Shown: piece after piece, positions 1 through 9,658 of the stretch
Layout of the letters: each line of letters starts with the position of its first letter
How positions within the stretch are numbered: position 1 is the stretch's first letter
Origin: CBDDHT01 sp965227905
GTDB lineage: Bacteria; Pseudomonadota; Alphaproteobacteria; Rhizobiales; Methyloligellaceae
Direction of reading: 5' to 3'
NCBI GenBank assembly: GCA_965227905.1
Contig: OZ245780.1
Coordinates: 4,030,001 to 4,094,000 of the forward strand
DNA: 64,000 bases
Program-made: the position numbers and the translations under genes
The notes under the pieces: model-generated
What the model was told of the DNA's origin: nothing
Databases searched by the model: none
Seen by the model: only the letters and a program-made list of their open reading frames with translations

Positions 1-74
1 GCAATGATCGCCAACGCGAACAGCGGTCCGATGAAAATCAGGAGTGATGGTGTTGTTTCGATACCCGTCTGCAT
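1..74 (-). CDS. N-terminus of an unidentified membrane protein (partial)
   Basis: Reading leftwards from an ATG at 74 gives an open frame to the window edge that begins MQTGIETTPS and continues into a hydrophobic stretch (LLIFIGPLFALAII), as in an N-terminal membrane segment or signal anchor. A G-rich SD-like stretch lies just upstream on the minus strand. Only 24 residues are visible, so no family can be named. It is shorter than usual ORF cut-offs and could be chance. Confidence 0.35.
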   Translation of the reverse strand, partial: MQTGIETTPSLLIFIGPLFALAII

Positions 75-193
75 GCCCCTGTCCCCCGACAAATAAGCCT
101 GGCGGACAGTATCGGACCAGAAGATTGCATTCGCCTTAATGTGATTGGAAACCCGACATCATGGATCGATTGCCGGCACGCAGGAACGTGTTT

Positions 194-628
194 CTACACG
201 TCCCAGGTCTGATATTTGCTCCGCATATAGTCCAGATCTTCCAAGATGATCTCTTTGAGGACATCCATATCGATATCGGCAAGCTTGTTGACATAGAGGC
301 ACGCTCTGCCGGTCTTGTGTTTTCCCAGGCGTTTCATTTTTTCTGGCTTGTTTCTGAAACCCGACATGACGTAGAACGAAAGCGCACTCTTTCGCGGACT
401 GAATCCAGTCAGCATGAACTCGCCTTCGCGGCCGCTGTCATATTTGTAGTAGTAGCGGCCATAACCGACGATGCTGTCACCCCACATACGAGGCTCCAGA
501 CCGGTGACGTCGTTGAAGAATTCCAACAGGACCAGCCCATCCTCGCGGCGGCGCGGATGATCGACCGACGCGATAAAGTCGGCAGGCGATGCCTCTGTCT
601 GCTTGGTCTTGTTTTCCGATTTGGCCAT
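194..628 (-). CDS. DUF1801 domain protein (YdhG-like)
   Basis: A 144-residue cytosolic protein with a charged N-terminus followed by a DUF1801-type domain. The visible landmarks are WGDSIVGYGRYYYKYDSG, the aromatic SALSFYVMSG strand and a C-terminal GRACLYVNKLADID segment. The family has a small alpha/beta fold of unknown biochemical function. The ATG at 628 is preferred over an upstream in-frame ATG at 700 because AGAGGT lies just before it and the extra 24 residues are not domain-like. It follows the ATP12 gene by 55 bases on the same strand and may be read from the same transcript. Function unknown. Confidence 0.75.
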   Translation of the reverse strand: MAKSENKTKQTEASPADFIASVDHPRRREDGLVLLEFFNDVTGLEPRMWGDSIVGYGRYYYKYDSGREGEFMLTGFSPRKSALSFYVMSGFRNKPEKMKRLGKHKTGRACLYVNKLADIDMDVLKEIILEDLDYMRSKYQTWDV

Positions 629-683
629 GGTTGTACCTCTTCGCAGTGGCGGTAACGACGGCTTTATCGACAAGTGGTCGATC

Positions 684-1415
684 TCACGCCGGCTTCTCAT
701 TCACAAGTGCGAATGTCCGGCTCGCCACCTCCATTTCCGCCCAGCGCTTGGTGCGCCGGGCAGCAGCTTCCTCATCCTTGCCCCATTGGGAAATCTGCCA
801 ATCCTCATCCACATGGGCGGCAGTCCAGGTCGCCTGAAGATCGAACAGGCCAGCAGCATGAGCAATGGAGAGCAATGTCGAACCCGTCAGGCTTGCCATG
901 ACGTGAAATGCGGCCAGGGAGAACGGATCATAGGGCTCGAGGACGGCGCGCACGCGGGCCAGCGCCTCTGGCGACTGCTCGACATGCATCACGCCTTCGC
1001 TGGTCTCGAAGTCTGCGCCAAGATATTGAAGCACCCAATCGAGGACCGGACCCCAGAGCGCCATCTGCTTCATGACCAGTGCATCCGGCGCTTCGGCCCG
1101 GTAGCAAACCAGATCGGTCGCGGCAAAGGCCATGATGGCGTCTATGACGTCCTTTCGGTTGTTCGCGACCCCGTCGATCGCCGAGTTGCAGAGCTTCGTA
1201 TAGGGCATGCTGTTCGGGTCGATCTTTTCCCCCTGGACACGCCATTCCAAGGCAACCTCTTCCGCCAGTCTTTCGTTCGGTAGCAGGAACTCCGCTTTGG
1301 CAGGTGTCCGAAGACTACGGTCATCGAGCAAGATTCGAACGCCGGCATCATCGGATGCAAGCGAGACGTCCTTGTAGAAGCGCTTTGCCAGCGATTTTTC
1401 GTTGTCACTGCTCAT
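684..1415 (-). CDS. ATP12 family F1-ATPase assembly chaperone
   Basis: A 243-residue protein of the ATP12 family, which in mitochondria and alphaproteobacteria binds F1 alpha subunits and assists F1-ATPase assembly. The family pattern is visible: an N-terminal FYKDVSLASDD strand, the ILLDDRSLRTPAKAEFLLP segment, EWRVQGEKIDP, and the middle block TDLVCYRAEAPDALVMKQ. Length is as usual. It lies 10 bases after the HAD phosphatase gene, at the end of a tightly packed run that starts with rarA. The family is largely confined to mitochondria and alphaproteobacteria, which supports the taxonomic reading. Confidence 0.9.
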   Translation of the reverse strand: MSSDNEKSLAKRFYKDVSLASDDAGVRILLDDRSLRTPAKAEFLLPNERLAEEVALEWRVQGEKIDPNSMPYTKLCNSAIDGVANNRKDVIDAIMAFAATDLVCYRAEAPDALVMKQMALWGPVLDWVLQYLGADFETSEGVMHVEQSPEALARVRAVLEPYDPFSLAAFHVMASLTGSTLLSIAHAAGLFDLQATWTAAHVDEDWQISQWGKDEEAAARRTKRWAEMEVASRTFALVNEKPA

Positions 1416-1425
1416 GCAGCCCCCC

Positions 1426-2094
1426 CTATGCCTCGCCGCGCTGCAGGCAGTTCATCAGCTCACCGAAGTCCTGCGCGACATGATCGGCACCGGCTTCGAC
1501 AAGATCGGATTCAGGGTGATAGCCCCATGAAACGCCAAGCGCCCGAGCGCCGGCCCGCCGCGCCATTTCCATATCAAAGGACGTATCACCGATCATCACC
1601 GTATTCTCAGGCGTTGCACCGACCGCGTCCATAGCCTGCTCGATCATCCCGGGATGCGGTTTCGAGGGGGCATCGTCCGCCGTCTGGATGGTCGAGAAAT
1701 GTTCGAGCAGGCCATAAGCCGTCATGACACGGTCCACACCGCGGCGGGATTTGCCTGTCGCGATGCCGAGCGCGACCTTTTCCTGTCCCGAAAGGCTGTG
1801 GACCGCGTCCTTCGCACCCTCATACAGCGGCTCCATATTAGCGGGATCCAGCCGAAGCTCACCGAAGGCTGTCTTATAGCCTTCGGAGATGGAGAGAATT
1901 GTCTCGTCGGGCTCGTGAGGCACCAGGTGAAATATTGCCTCGGGGAGCGACAGACCGACAATGCCCAGAATGTCTGTGCGCGATGGGGGCGTCAAAGCAT
2001 GCGCCTCGAAGGCATTTGCCATGGCGGCGACAATCATGTGCTGGCTATCCACCAACGTGCCGTCACAATCGAAGATGATGAGTTTCAAAGTCAT
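1426..2094 (-). CDS. HAD-IA family phosphatase (phosphoglycolate phosphatase-like)
   Basis: A 222-residue haloacid dehalogenase superfamily hydrolase. Motif I is FDCDGTLVDS with the nucleophile D9 and D11. Motif II is the T113 of IATGKS, motif III is K145 in SKPHP, and motif IV is GD170-TSFDME. The cap domain is inserted after motif I, as in subfamily IA, which includes phosphoglycolate phosphatases and other small phosphosugar phosphatases. The substrate cannot be read from the sequence. It sits 12 bases after the pseudouridine synthase gene and 10 before ATP12, so it is very likely co-transcribed with both. Confidence 0.88.
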   Translation of the reverse strand: MTLKLIIFDCDGTLVDSQHMIVAAMANAFEAHALTPPSRTDILGIVGLSLPEAIFHLVPHEPDETILSISEGYKTAFGELRLDPANMEPLYEGAKDAVHSLSGQEKVALGIATGKSRRGVDRVMTAYGLLEHFSTIQTADDAPSKPHPGMIEQAMDAVGATPENTVMIGDTSFDMEMARRAGARALGVSWGYHPESDLVEAGADHVAQDFGELMNCLQRGEA

Positions 2095-2106
2095 ATCTTT
2101 CTGCGA

Positions 2107-3090
2107 TCAATCGAATGGCTCGAGCAGCATATCGTCATAATCGGGATCGAAACCGAACAGCGACCAGGTGAAAGCCATATGATCGGGCAAAGACGCCGTC
2201 AGCTCCAGAGGCTTTCTGGAGCGCCTGGGCACCACCAGCGTATGCGCATGGAGATGGAGTTTTGAGGGGATCTCACCGCCCGGATGGGCTTCCGCGCCGC
2301 CATACTTCCCATCGCCGACGATCGGGTGACCGACTGCGGCCAGATGGGCGCGCAATTGATGGGTCCGCCCCGTTACCGGCGAAAGGGCAAGCCAGCTCAG
2401 TTTCTGACCGGCGATCTCGACAAGCTGATAGCGGGTGAGAGCATCCATTGCGCCATCTTCGCCGGGTTCGGCAATGCGCGAGCGCTCGCTGCCGGCACCG
2501 CCACGCTTGATCAGCGGCAGGGCGATTTCACCCTGCTCCAGATCCGGAACGCCAATGACGAGTGCCCAATAGATCTTGATGACCTCCTTGGCCTTCAGAG
2601 CCTTGCCGAGACGCGTTGCCTCGGCCCTCGTGCGGGCCAGAAGCAGGATGCCGCTCGTATCCTTGTCCAGACGGTGAACCAATCGCGGCCGCTCGCCCTT
2701 TTTCTTTTCCAAGCCGTCCAGCAGACCGTCGATGTGCCGGCCTGTCTTGGAGCCACCCTGCACAGCGAGGCCGGCCGGTTTGTTCAAGGCAATAACGTGA
2801 TCGTCGGCGTAGATCACCAAGCTCTCGATGAATTCCCGATCCTTTTTGGAGAGCGTGATGGGCTTGCGCGCAGCCTGCTTCGGCACATCGAGAGGTGGGA
2901 CGCGGACACTTTGGCCGGGCGCAAGTCGTGTGCTGGCCTTGACGCGGCCGCCATCGACCCGGATCTGCCCCTTTCGCAGAAGCTTCTCCAGGCGGCCATG
3001 GGTGAGCGACGGATAGTGAATCTTGAACCAGCGATCGAGGCGCAGATCCGCCTCGTCTTCGACAACTTCCTTCATGTGGACGCCGCTCAT
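2107..3090 (-). CDS. RluA-family 23S rRNA pseudouridine synthase (RluC-like)
   Basis: A 327-residue enzyme with an N-terminal S4 RNA-binding domain (about residues 14-70) and a RluA-type catalytic domain. The signature HRLDKDTSG is at 139-147, with D142 as the catalytic aspartate that attacks uridine. The later GRTHQLRAHLAAVGHPIVGD block is also typical. RluC modifies 23S rRNA at three uridines in E. coli; the exact target here is inferred, and RluD-like specificity is not excluded. Its ATG overlaps the crcB stop as ATGA, so translation is probably coupled. Confidence 0.9.
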   Translation of the reverse strand: MSGVHMKEVVEDEADLRLDRWFKIHYPSLTHGRLEKLLRKGQIRVDGGRVKASTRLAPGQSVRVPPLDVPKQAARKPITLSKKDREFIESLVIYADDHVIALNKPAGLAVQGGSKTGRHIDGLLDGLEKKKGERPRLVHRLDKDTSGILLLARTRAEATRLGKALKAKEVIKIYWALVIGVPDLEQGEIALPLIKRGGAGSERSRIAEPGEDGAMDALTRYQLVEIAGQKLSWLALSPVTGRTHQLRAHLAAVGHPIVGDGKYGGAEAHPGGEIPSKLHLHAHTLVVPRRSRKPLELTASLPDHMAFTWSLFGFDPDYDDMLLEPFD

Positions 3091-3467
3091 TGCAGCACCG
3101 TGCGGGCGAGCCAGAGCCCCATGAACAAAGCCAGGATCGAGAGGAAGACCGATGCGCCAAGATAAAGGCCCGCCAAACCATACGCTTTGCGTTCGAACAG
3201 CACGGCAAAGTCGAGAGAGAAAGCCGAGAAGGTCGTGAAACCTCCGAGAATGCCTGTGGTCAGAAATGTCCGCATTTCATTCGAGATGGAATAACGGAGA
3301 GCGATGGCCTCGATGAGCGCACCCATGATAAGCGAGCCGACGATATTGACGATGAGGGTACCCCATGGAAATCCGTGGCCAAGGAGCCTGACGGCTCCAA
3401 GCCCCACCAGATAACGTCCTGCGGCACCGATCGCACCGCCGGCCGCGGCATACAGCATGAATTTCAA
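3087..3467 (-). CDS. crcB: CrcB fluoride channel (Fluc)
   Basis: A 126-residue four-helix membrane protein of the CrcB/Fluc family, which forms dual-topology dimers that let fluoride out of the cell. The conserved landmarks are the early GRY, WGTLIVNIVGS with the pore asparagine N41, and GGFTTFSAFSLD at 75-86, which carries the phenylalanine box. It overlaps rarA and the pseudouridine synthase gene by four bases on each side. No fluoride riboswitch can precede it, as the upstream sequence is rarA coding sequence, so it is probably constitutive. Confidence 0.95.
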   Translation of the reverse strand: MKFMLYAAAGGAIGAAGRYLVGLGAVRLLGHGFPWGTLIVNIVGSLIMGALIEAIALRYSISNEMRTFLTTGILGGFTTFSAFSLDFAVLFERKAYGLAGLYLGASVFLSILALFMGLWLARTVLQ

Positions 3468-4777
3468 GACGTCCCCCTCCCTTCGCGGAGTCGCCGCCAG
3501 GCGGCCAGACGATCCCCTATCGTCTGTTCGAACCCGCGATCTGTCGGGCTATAGAATGTCGGGCGCTCCATACCATCAGGAAAGTAGTTCTGTCCGGAAA
3601 AACCCTCCTCGCTGTCGTGATCATAGGCATAACCCTCTCCATAACCCTGCTCTTTCATCAGGCTGGTCGGAGCGTTCAGGATATGTTTGGGCGGCGACAG
3701 TGACCCCGCGTCCTTTGCAAGCCGCTGGGCCGATTTGAAAGCCGTGTATGCCGCATTCGATTTTGGAGCCGTCGCCAGATAGATCGTGGCTTGCGCGATT
3801 GCGAGTTCGCCTTCGGGCGATCCCAAAAAATGATAGGCGTCCTTGGCAGCCAGCGTCTGCGAAAGGGCCTGGGGCGATGCCAACCCGATATCTTCGACGG
3901 CCATCCGGACCAGCCTCCGGGCTATATAGAGCGGATCCTCGCCACCAGCGAGCATGCGCGCCAGCCAGTAAAGCGCCGCGTCCGGGTCTGAACCGCGCAC
4001 CGACTTGTGGAGCGCGCTGATCAGATTGTAGTGGCCGTCCTGTCCCTTGTCGTAGAGAGGCGCGCGTTGCTGAACGAGTTTTGTCAGCGCTTCCGTTTCC
4101 AGAGGCTCGGCCGTCTCCGTCGTGGCCAGCAGAACATCCTCGGCCAGATTGAGCGCCGCACGCCCATCTCCGTCTGCCATCGTGCGCAGGGCCGCACGGG
4201 CAGTCTCGGTCAGCGGCAAATTCCGGCCCATCTCCTTCTCTGCCCGGGTAAGCAGCGTTTCAAGCGCGTCATCATCCAAACGTTCCAAGACAAGGACCGT
4301 CGCACGGGACAAAACGGCGGCATTCAATTCGAAGGAAGGGTTTTCTGTTGTGGCGCCGACCAGCACGATCGTGCCGTCTTCCATATGCGGCAGAAAGGAA
4401 TCCTGTTGCGCGCGGTTGAAGCGATGGATCTCGTCGACAAACAGGAGTGTGCCGACACCGTCACCGCGACGCTTCTTGGCTGCATCGAAAACCTTCCGCA
4501 GGTCCTGCACGCCCGAGAAGATCGCTGAGAGTTGCTCAAAGTGCAGTTCGGTCACATGGGCCAGAAGCCGCGCGATCGTCGTCTTCCCGGTCCCTGGCGG
4601 CCCCCAGAAGACAATCGACGACAATCGGTTAGCGGCGACCATTCGGGTCAGCATCCCATCGTCGCCAAGAAGATGATCCTGCCCGACAACCTGCTCGAGA
4701 CTTTCCGGCCGAAGGCGGTCGGCAAGCGGGCGCGGTGCCTCGTCGTCCAGCCCCGCAGCTTCGAATAGGGATGTCAT
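3464..4777 (-). CDS. rarA: Replication-associated recombination protein RarA (MgsA) AAA ATPase
   Basis: A 437-residue AAA+ ATPase related to clamp loaders, acting at stalled replication forks. Walker A (GPPGTGKTT) is at 59-67, Walker B (LLFVDEIHR, DE at 115-116) follows, and a sensor-1 region reads VGATTENPSFELN. The C-terminal RarA-specific part includes LNAPTSLMKEQGYGEGYAYDHD, typical of the family. It is the first gene of a coupled run rarA-crcB-rluC-like-HAD-ATP12 and starts 84 bases after the DegP-type gene. Confidence 0.96.
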   Translation of the reverse strand: MTSLFEAAGLDDEAPRPLADRLRPESLEQVVGQDHLLGDDGMLTRMVAANRLSSIVFWGPPGTGKTTIARLLAHVTELHFEQLSAIFSGVQDLRKVFDAAKKRRGDGVGTLLFVDEIHRFNRAQQDSFLPHMEDGTIVLVGATTENPSFELNAAVLSRATVLVLERLDDDALETLLTRAEKEMGRNLPLTETARAALRTMADGDGRAALNLAEDVLLATTETAEPLETEALTKLVQQRAPLYDKGQDGHYNLISALHKSVRGSDPDAALYWLARMLAGGEDPLYIARRLVRMAVEDIGLASPQALSQTLAAKDAYHFLGSPEGELAIAQATIYLATAPKSNAAYTAFKSAQRLAKDAGSLSPPKHILNAPTSLMKEQGYGEGYAYDHDSEEGFSGQNYFPDGMERPTFYSPTDRGFEQTIGDRLAAWRRLREGRGTS

Positions 4778-4861
4778 GACCTAGGGCCCGTTGAGGTATC
4801 GTCTTGTCGCACCGGCAGAGACTGCCCTACCCCATGCCAAGCAGCAACTCTCCAGTCGACG

Positions 4862-6304
<1,443 letters not shown>

Positions 6305-6376
6305 TTTCCGGTTCCACTCGCAGCGTGCGTCGATCCTGCGCACCTAATACAGAGTTATAATCACTCGACAGCCCAC

Positions 6377-6401
6377 AAAAAAGGGCGGCGCGAAGCCACC
6401 C
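6377..6401 (-). terminator. Rho-independent terminator after rplQ
   Basis: On the minus strand GGGTGGC pairs with GCCGCCC around a five-base loop (one G-T pair) and is followed by six T. It lies 30 bases after the rplQ stop and marks the end of the long ribosomal operon. Confidence 0.85.
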
Positions 6402-6431
6402 TTAAGAGCCAATCGGCACAAAGCGCGTTGA

Positions 6432-6863
6432 TCACGCGGCTTCCTGCTCGGGTGCCTCGTCTTCATTGTCCTGTGTTGGGCCAGAATCCTGGCCGCGAGC
6501 ATCGGGATCGCGGTCGACAAGCTCGATAACGGCCATCGGCGCCGAATCGCCATAACGGAAACCCGCCTTCAAAACGCGGGTATAACCACCATTACGGTCT
6601 TCGTAACGTGGTCCGAGGACGTCGAACAGCTTCTTGACCATCTTCTCGTCGCGCACGCGGGCCACCGCAAGCCTGCGAGAATTCAGATCGCCGCGTTTGG
6701 CAAGCGTGATCAGCTTGTCCGCCACCTTTCGCAGCTCCTTCGCTTTCGGGAGCGTGGTGACGATCTGCTCATGCTTGATCAATGCCTGGGCCATGTTGGC
6801 AAAGAGTGCCCGACGATGGCTGGCAGTGCGGTTCAGCTTGCGCCCTGCTCTTTTATGACGCAT
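6432..6863 (-). CDS. rplQ: 50S ribosomal protein L17
   Basis: A 143-residue L17 with the standard start MRHKRAGRKLNRTASHRRA and the EQIVTTLPKAKELR core. The last 25 residues form an acidic, Gln-rich tail (DPDARGQDSG...EAPEQEAA) that extends beyond the roughly 120-residue conserved body, as is frequent in alphaproteobacteria. It closes the alpha operon after rpoA and is followed by a strong terminator. Confidence 0.98.
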   Translation of the reverse strand: MRHKRAGRKLNRTASHRRALFANMAQALIKHEQIVTTLPKAKELRKVADKLITLAKRGDLNSRRLAVARVRDEKMVKKLFDVLGPRYEDRNGGYTRVLKAGFRYGDSAPMAVIELVDRDPDARGQDSGPTQDNEDEAPEQEAA

Positions 6864-6896
6864 GGGACGTCTCCTTACTCGATGTCAGGCGCCGGG

Positions 6897-7913
6897 TCAC
6901 AGGTGATCCTCGAAGCGCTTCGCCAGATCTTCGATGTTTTCCGGCGGCCAGTTGGGAACTTCCATACCGAGATGGAGCCCCATTCCGGCAAGGACTTCCT
7001 TGATCTCGTTGAGCGACTTGCGGCCGAAGTTCGGCGTACGCAGCATCTCTGCTTCGCTCTTCTGAATGAGATCGCCGATATAGACGATATTGTCGTTCTT
7101 CAGGCAGTTCGCCGAACGGACCGACAGCTCCAGCTCGTCGACCTTCTTCAGCAATGCTGCATTGAATTCCAGTTCCGGCTGACGTTCTTCGACGACCGGT
7201 TTGCTGGGCTCTTCGAAATTCACGAAGATCGACAGCTGATCCTGAAGGATCCTGGCAGCCAGCGCCAGCGCATCGTCAGGACGCACCGACCCATCCGTTT
7301 CGATGTCCAGGATGAGCTTGTCATAGTCGAGGATCTGCCCTTCGCGCGTGTTCTCCACCTTGTAGGAGACCTTGCGGACCGGGCTGTAGAGGCTGTCGAC
7401 CGGCACGAGGCCGATCGGCGCATCGTCAGGACGGTTGCGGTCGGCAGGTACATAGCCTTTGCCGAGTTCGCTGGTGAACTCCATCCGGATCGACGATCCC
7501 TCGTCGAGCGTGCAAATCACATGCTCGGGATTGAGGATTTCGACATCGGCACCCGTTTCGATATCGCCTGCGAGCGCAACGGCCGGGCCTTCCTTCCGCA
7601 GAACCAATCGCTTGGTTCCTTCGGAGTGCTGGCGCAGCGCGATTCCCTTAATGTTGAGGATGATGTCGGTCACATCCTCACGAACACCAGGGATCGACGA
7701 GAATTCATGGAGGACGCCGTCAACCTGCACGGATGTAATCGCCGCACCCTGGAGCGACGACAACAACACGCGGCGCAGTGCATTGCCGAGCGTCAGACCG
7801 AATCCACGTTCCAACGGCTCTGCAACGATCGAGGCTTTCGCACTCGGATCGGTTCCGGCCGTCACATTCAATTTCGTCGGCTTGATCAAGTCCTGCCAAT
7901 TTTTCTGAAGCAC
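6897..7913 (-). CDS. rpoA: RNA polymerase alpha subunit
   Basis: A 338-residue alpha subunit. The N-terminal assembly domain contains ERGFGLTLGNALRRVLLSSL, and the C-terminal domain (about 255-330) contains VRSANCLKNDNIVYIGDLIQ and PNFGRKSLNEIKEVL, the part that contacts UP elements and activators. The length is normal. It sits between rpsK and rplQ in the classical alpha operon order. Confidence 0.98.
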   Translation of the reverse strand: MLQKNWQDLIKPTKLNVTAGTDPSAKASIVAEPLERGFGLTLGNALRRVLLSSLQGAAITSVQVDGVLHEFSSIPGVREDVTDIILNIKGIALRQHSEGTKRLVLRKEGPAVALAGDIETGADVEILNPEHVICTLDEGSSIRMEFTSELGKGYVPADRNRPDDAPIGLVPVDSLYSPVRKVSYKVENTREGQILDYDKLILDIETDGSVRPDDALALAARILQDQLSIFVNFEEPSKPVVEERQPELEFNAALLKKVDELELSVRSANCLKNDNIVYIGDLIQKSEAEMLRTPNFGRKSLNEIKEVLAGMGLHLGMEVPNWPPENIEDLAKRFEDHL

Positions 7914-8006
7914 TTGATTACCTCTTTGCTTGTCCAGATCGGAGAGTGCCCTGGAGCCTCTCCGCTATTGAGATCGCACGAAAATTAACGCGCCGAACTG
8001 TTCGCG

Positions 8007-8396
8007 TCAGACGCGGCGGCGTTTACGAGGCCGGCAGCCATTGTGTGGGATCGGCGTCACGTCGCGAATCGTCGTGATCGTGAAGCCCGCAGCCTGCAGC
8101 GCTCTCAGAGCCGATTCACGACCCGAACCCGGACCGCGAACCTCGACCTCGAGATTCTTCATGCCGTGTTCCATAGCCTTCTTGCTCGCATCCTCAGCTG
8201 CAACCTGAGCGGCATAAGGCGTTGATTTACGCGAACCCTTGAAGCCCATCGCACCGGCAGACGACCATGAGATGGCGTTGCCCTGGGCATCGGTGATCGT
8301 GATCATCGTATTGTTGAATGACGCGCTCACATGCGCGACACCCGAAGTGATATTCTTCCGTTCGCGGCGGCGAACCCGCGTTTTTTCTTTAGCCAT
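8007..8396 (-). CDS. rpsK: 30S ribosomal protein S11
   Basis: A 129-residue S11, complete, with the conserved HVSASFNNTMITITDAQGN and the C-terminal DVTPIPHNGCRPRKRRRV. S11 lies on the small-subunit platform near the E site mRNA path. It lies 39 bases after rpsM and 93 before rpoA in the alpha operon. Confidence 0.98.
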   Translation of the reverse strand: MAKEKTRVRRRERKNITSGVAHVSASFNNTMITITDAQGNAISWSSAGAMGFKGSRKSTPYAAQVAAEDASKKAMEHGMKNLEVEVRGPGSGRESALRALQAAGFTITTIRDVTPIPHNGCRPRKRRRV

Positions 8397-8435
8397 ATTG
8401 TCTCTCTCGGTTAGGTCGGCGCGTCAGGGAACGAA

Positions 8436-8804
8436 CTACTTCTTCCGGCCGGCGATCGGCTTGGCTGGTCCCTTACGGCTGCGCGCATTGGTATGTGTTC
8501 GCTGTCCACGGACGGGAAGACCGCGACGATGGCGCAGACCCCGGTAACAGCCCAGGTCCATGAGCCGCTTGATGTTCATTGCAACTTCGCGCCTGAGGTC
8601 GCCTTCGACCATATAGTCCTGATCGATGACTTCCCGAATCTGGATAACTTCCTGATCCGACAACTCATTGACGCGACGCTCTGTCGGGATCTTGACCTTG
8701 TCGCAAATATCCTTGGCATATCGCGATCCGATGCCATGAATATAGGTCAAGGCGATCTCGACGCGCTTGTTAGTCGGTATATTGACGCCTGCTATGCGAG
8801 CCAC
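8436..8804 (-). CDS. rpsM: 30S ribosomal protein S13 (GTG start)
   Basis: S13 of 122 residues if translation begins at the GTG at 8804, giving the family-standard N-terminus M-ARIAGVNIPTNKR. An ATG nine codons upstream (8831) would add MRVFEGETG, which S13 proteins lack. A strong AGGAG lies eight to nine bases before the GTG and decides the choice. S13 contacts the 50S subunit and P-site tRNA. First gene of the alpha operon; a good promoter lies about 140 bases upstream. Confidence 0.96.
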   Translation of the reverse strand: MARIAGVNIPTNKRVEIALTYIHGIGSRYAKDICDKVKIPTERRVNELSDQEVIQIREVIDQDYMVEGDLRREVAMNIKRLMDLGCYRGLRHRRGLPVRGQRTHTNARSRKGPAKPIAGRKK

Positions 8805-8945
8805 GCCAGTCTCTCCTTCGAACACTCGCATGCCGAAAACGGCCGTCTGCGAAATGCTTATGATGCGGTGAATGCGACAAGATCGGTTTCCAGCGGTATA
8901 CCATACCGGCCGGACCGATCGTCACTGCCTCCAAAATGATCGGCC

Positions 8946-8975
8946 TATGTAGCGGACTCCCGGGCTTTCCGTCAA
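8946..8975 (-). promoter_or_regulatory. Probable sigma-70 promoter for rpsM-rpsK-rpoA-rplQ
   Basis: Minus strand: TTGACG (8970-8975), an 18-base spacer, then TACATA (8946-8951). It lies in the 197-base gap between adk and rpsM, which is large for this packed cluster, and would give the alpha operon its own start. Confidence 0.6.
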
Positions 8976-9001
8976 CTCCCAGATTCGCCCGAAAATTGCA
9001 T

Positions 9002-9658
9002 TTACGACGATTTGTTGTCGAGCGCTGCCGAGATGTCCTTCGTAACGGTGTCCATGTCCCCCATACCGTCGACTGACCTGAGCGTGCCGCGAGCCCCATA
9101 ATAGGCCACTAAAGGCGCAGTTTCCGTATGATATGCGACCAATCGGCTGCGTACAGCTTCCTCATTATCGTCCGCGCGGCGGGTGAATTCCTGCCCTCCG
9201 CATTTGTCGCAAACACCGTCGACCGCCGGCTTCTTGAAGCTGTCGTGGTAACCTTCTCCACACTTTGCACAGGTGAAACGGCCCGTAATGCGCCCGATGA
9301 GGAGTTCATCGTCGACTCGCATCTCGACAACGGCATCGAGTGAGCGCGCCTTTTCCTGCATCAATTGGTCGAGTGCTTCAGCCTGGGCAACGGTTCGCGG
9401 GAAACCATCGAGAATAAAACCACCGGCACAATCGGGCTGATCGATTCGCTCAGAGATCAGTCCGATGACGATTTCGTCGGAAACGAGTTCACCGCGCTCC
9501 ATCACGGCCTTGGCCTGGAGTCCGATTTCCGTGCCAGCCGCGACGGCCGCACGTAACATGTCTCCGGTGGATAACTGCACAAGCCCTCGGTTCGTCTCAA
9601 GCCGTTTGGCTTGCGTTCCTTTTCCCGCACCAGGGGGCCCAAGCAGTACGATATTCAC
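9002..9658 (-). CDS. adk: Adenylate kinase, zinc-lid long form
   Basis: A 218-residue adenylate kinase that interconverts ATP plus AMP and two ADP. The P-loop GPPGAGKGT is at 7-15, the AMP site shows LSTGDMLR and DGFPRT. The lid carries C130-x2-C133 and C150-x2-C153, a four-cysteine zinc site. Lids with four Cys are usual in Gram-positives and some proteobacteria, whereas E. coli has a different set of residues. Its start overlaps the secY stop by four bases. Confidence 0.97.
   Translation of the reverse strand: MNIVLLGPPGAGKGTQAKRLETNRGLVQLSTGDMLRAAVAAGTEIGLQAKAVMERGELVSDEIVIGLISERIDQPDCAGGFILDGFPRTVAQAEALDQLMQEKARSLDAVVEMRVDDELLIGRITGRFTCAKCGEGYHDSFKKPAVDGVCDKCGGQEFTRRADDNEEAVRSRLVAYHTETAPLVAYYGARGTLRSVDGMGDMDTVTKDISAALDNKSS

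Noticed and set aside
6771..7988. A 405-codon plus-strand frame
   Set aside because: Antisense to rpoA and rplQ, with no recognisable domain.
8805..8831. ATG start for rpsM nine codons upstream
   Set aside because: It would add residues S13 lacks, and the strong AGGAG belongs to the GTG at 8804.
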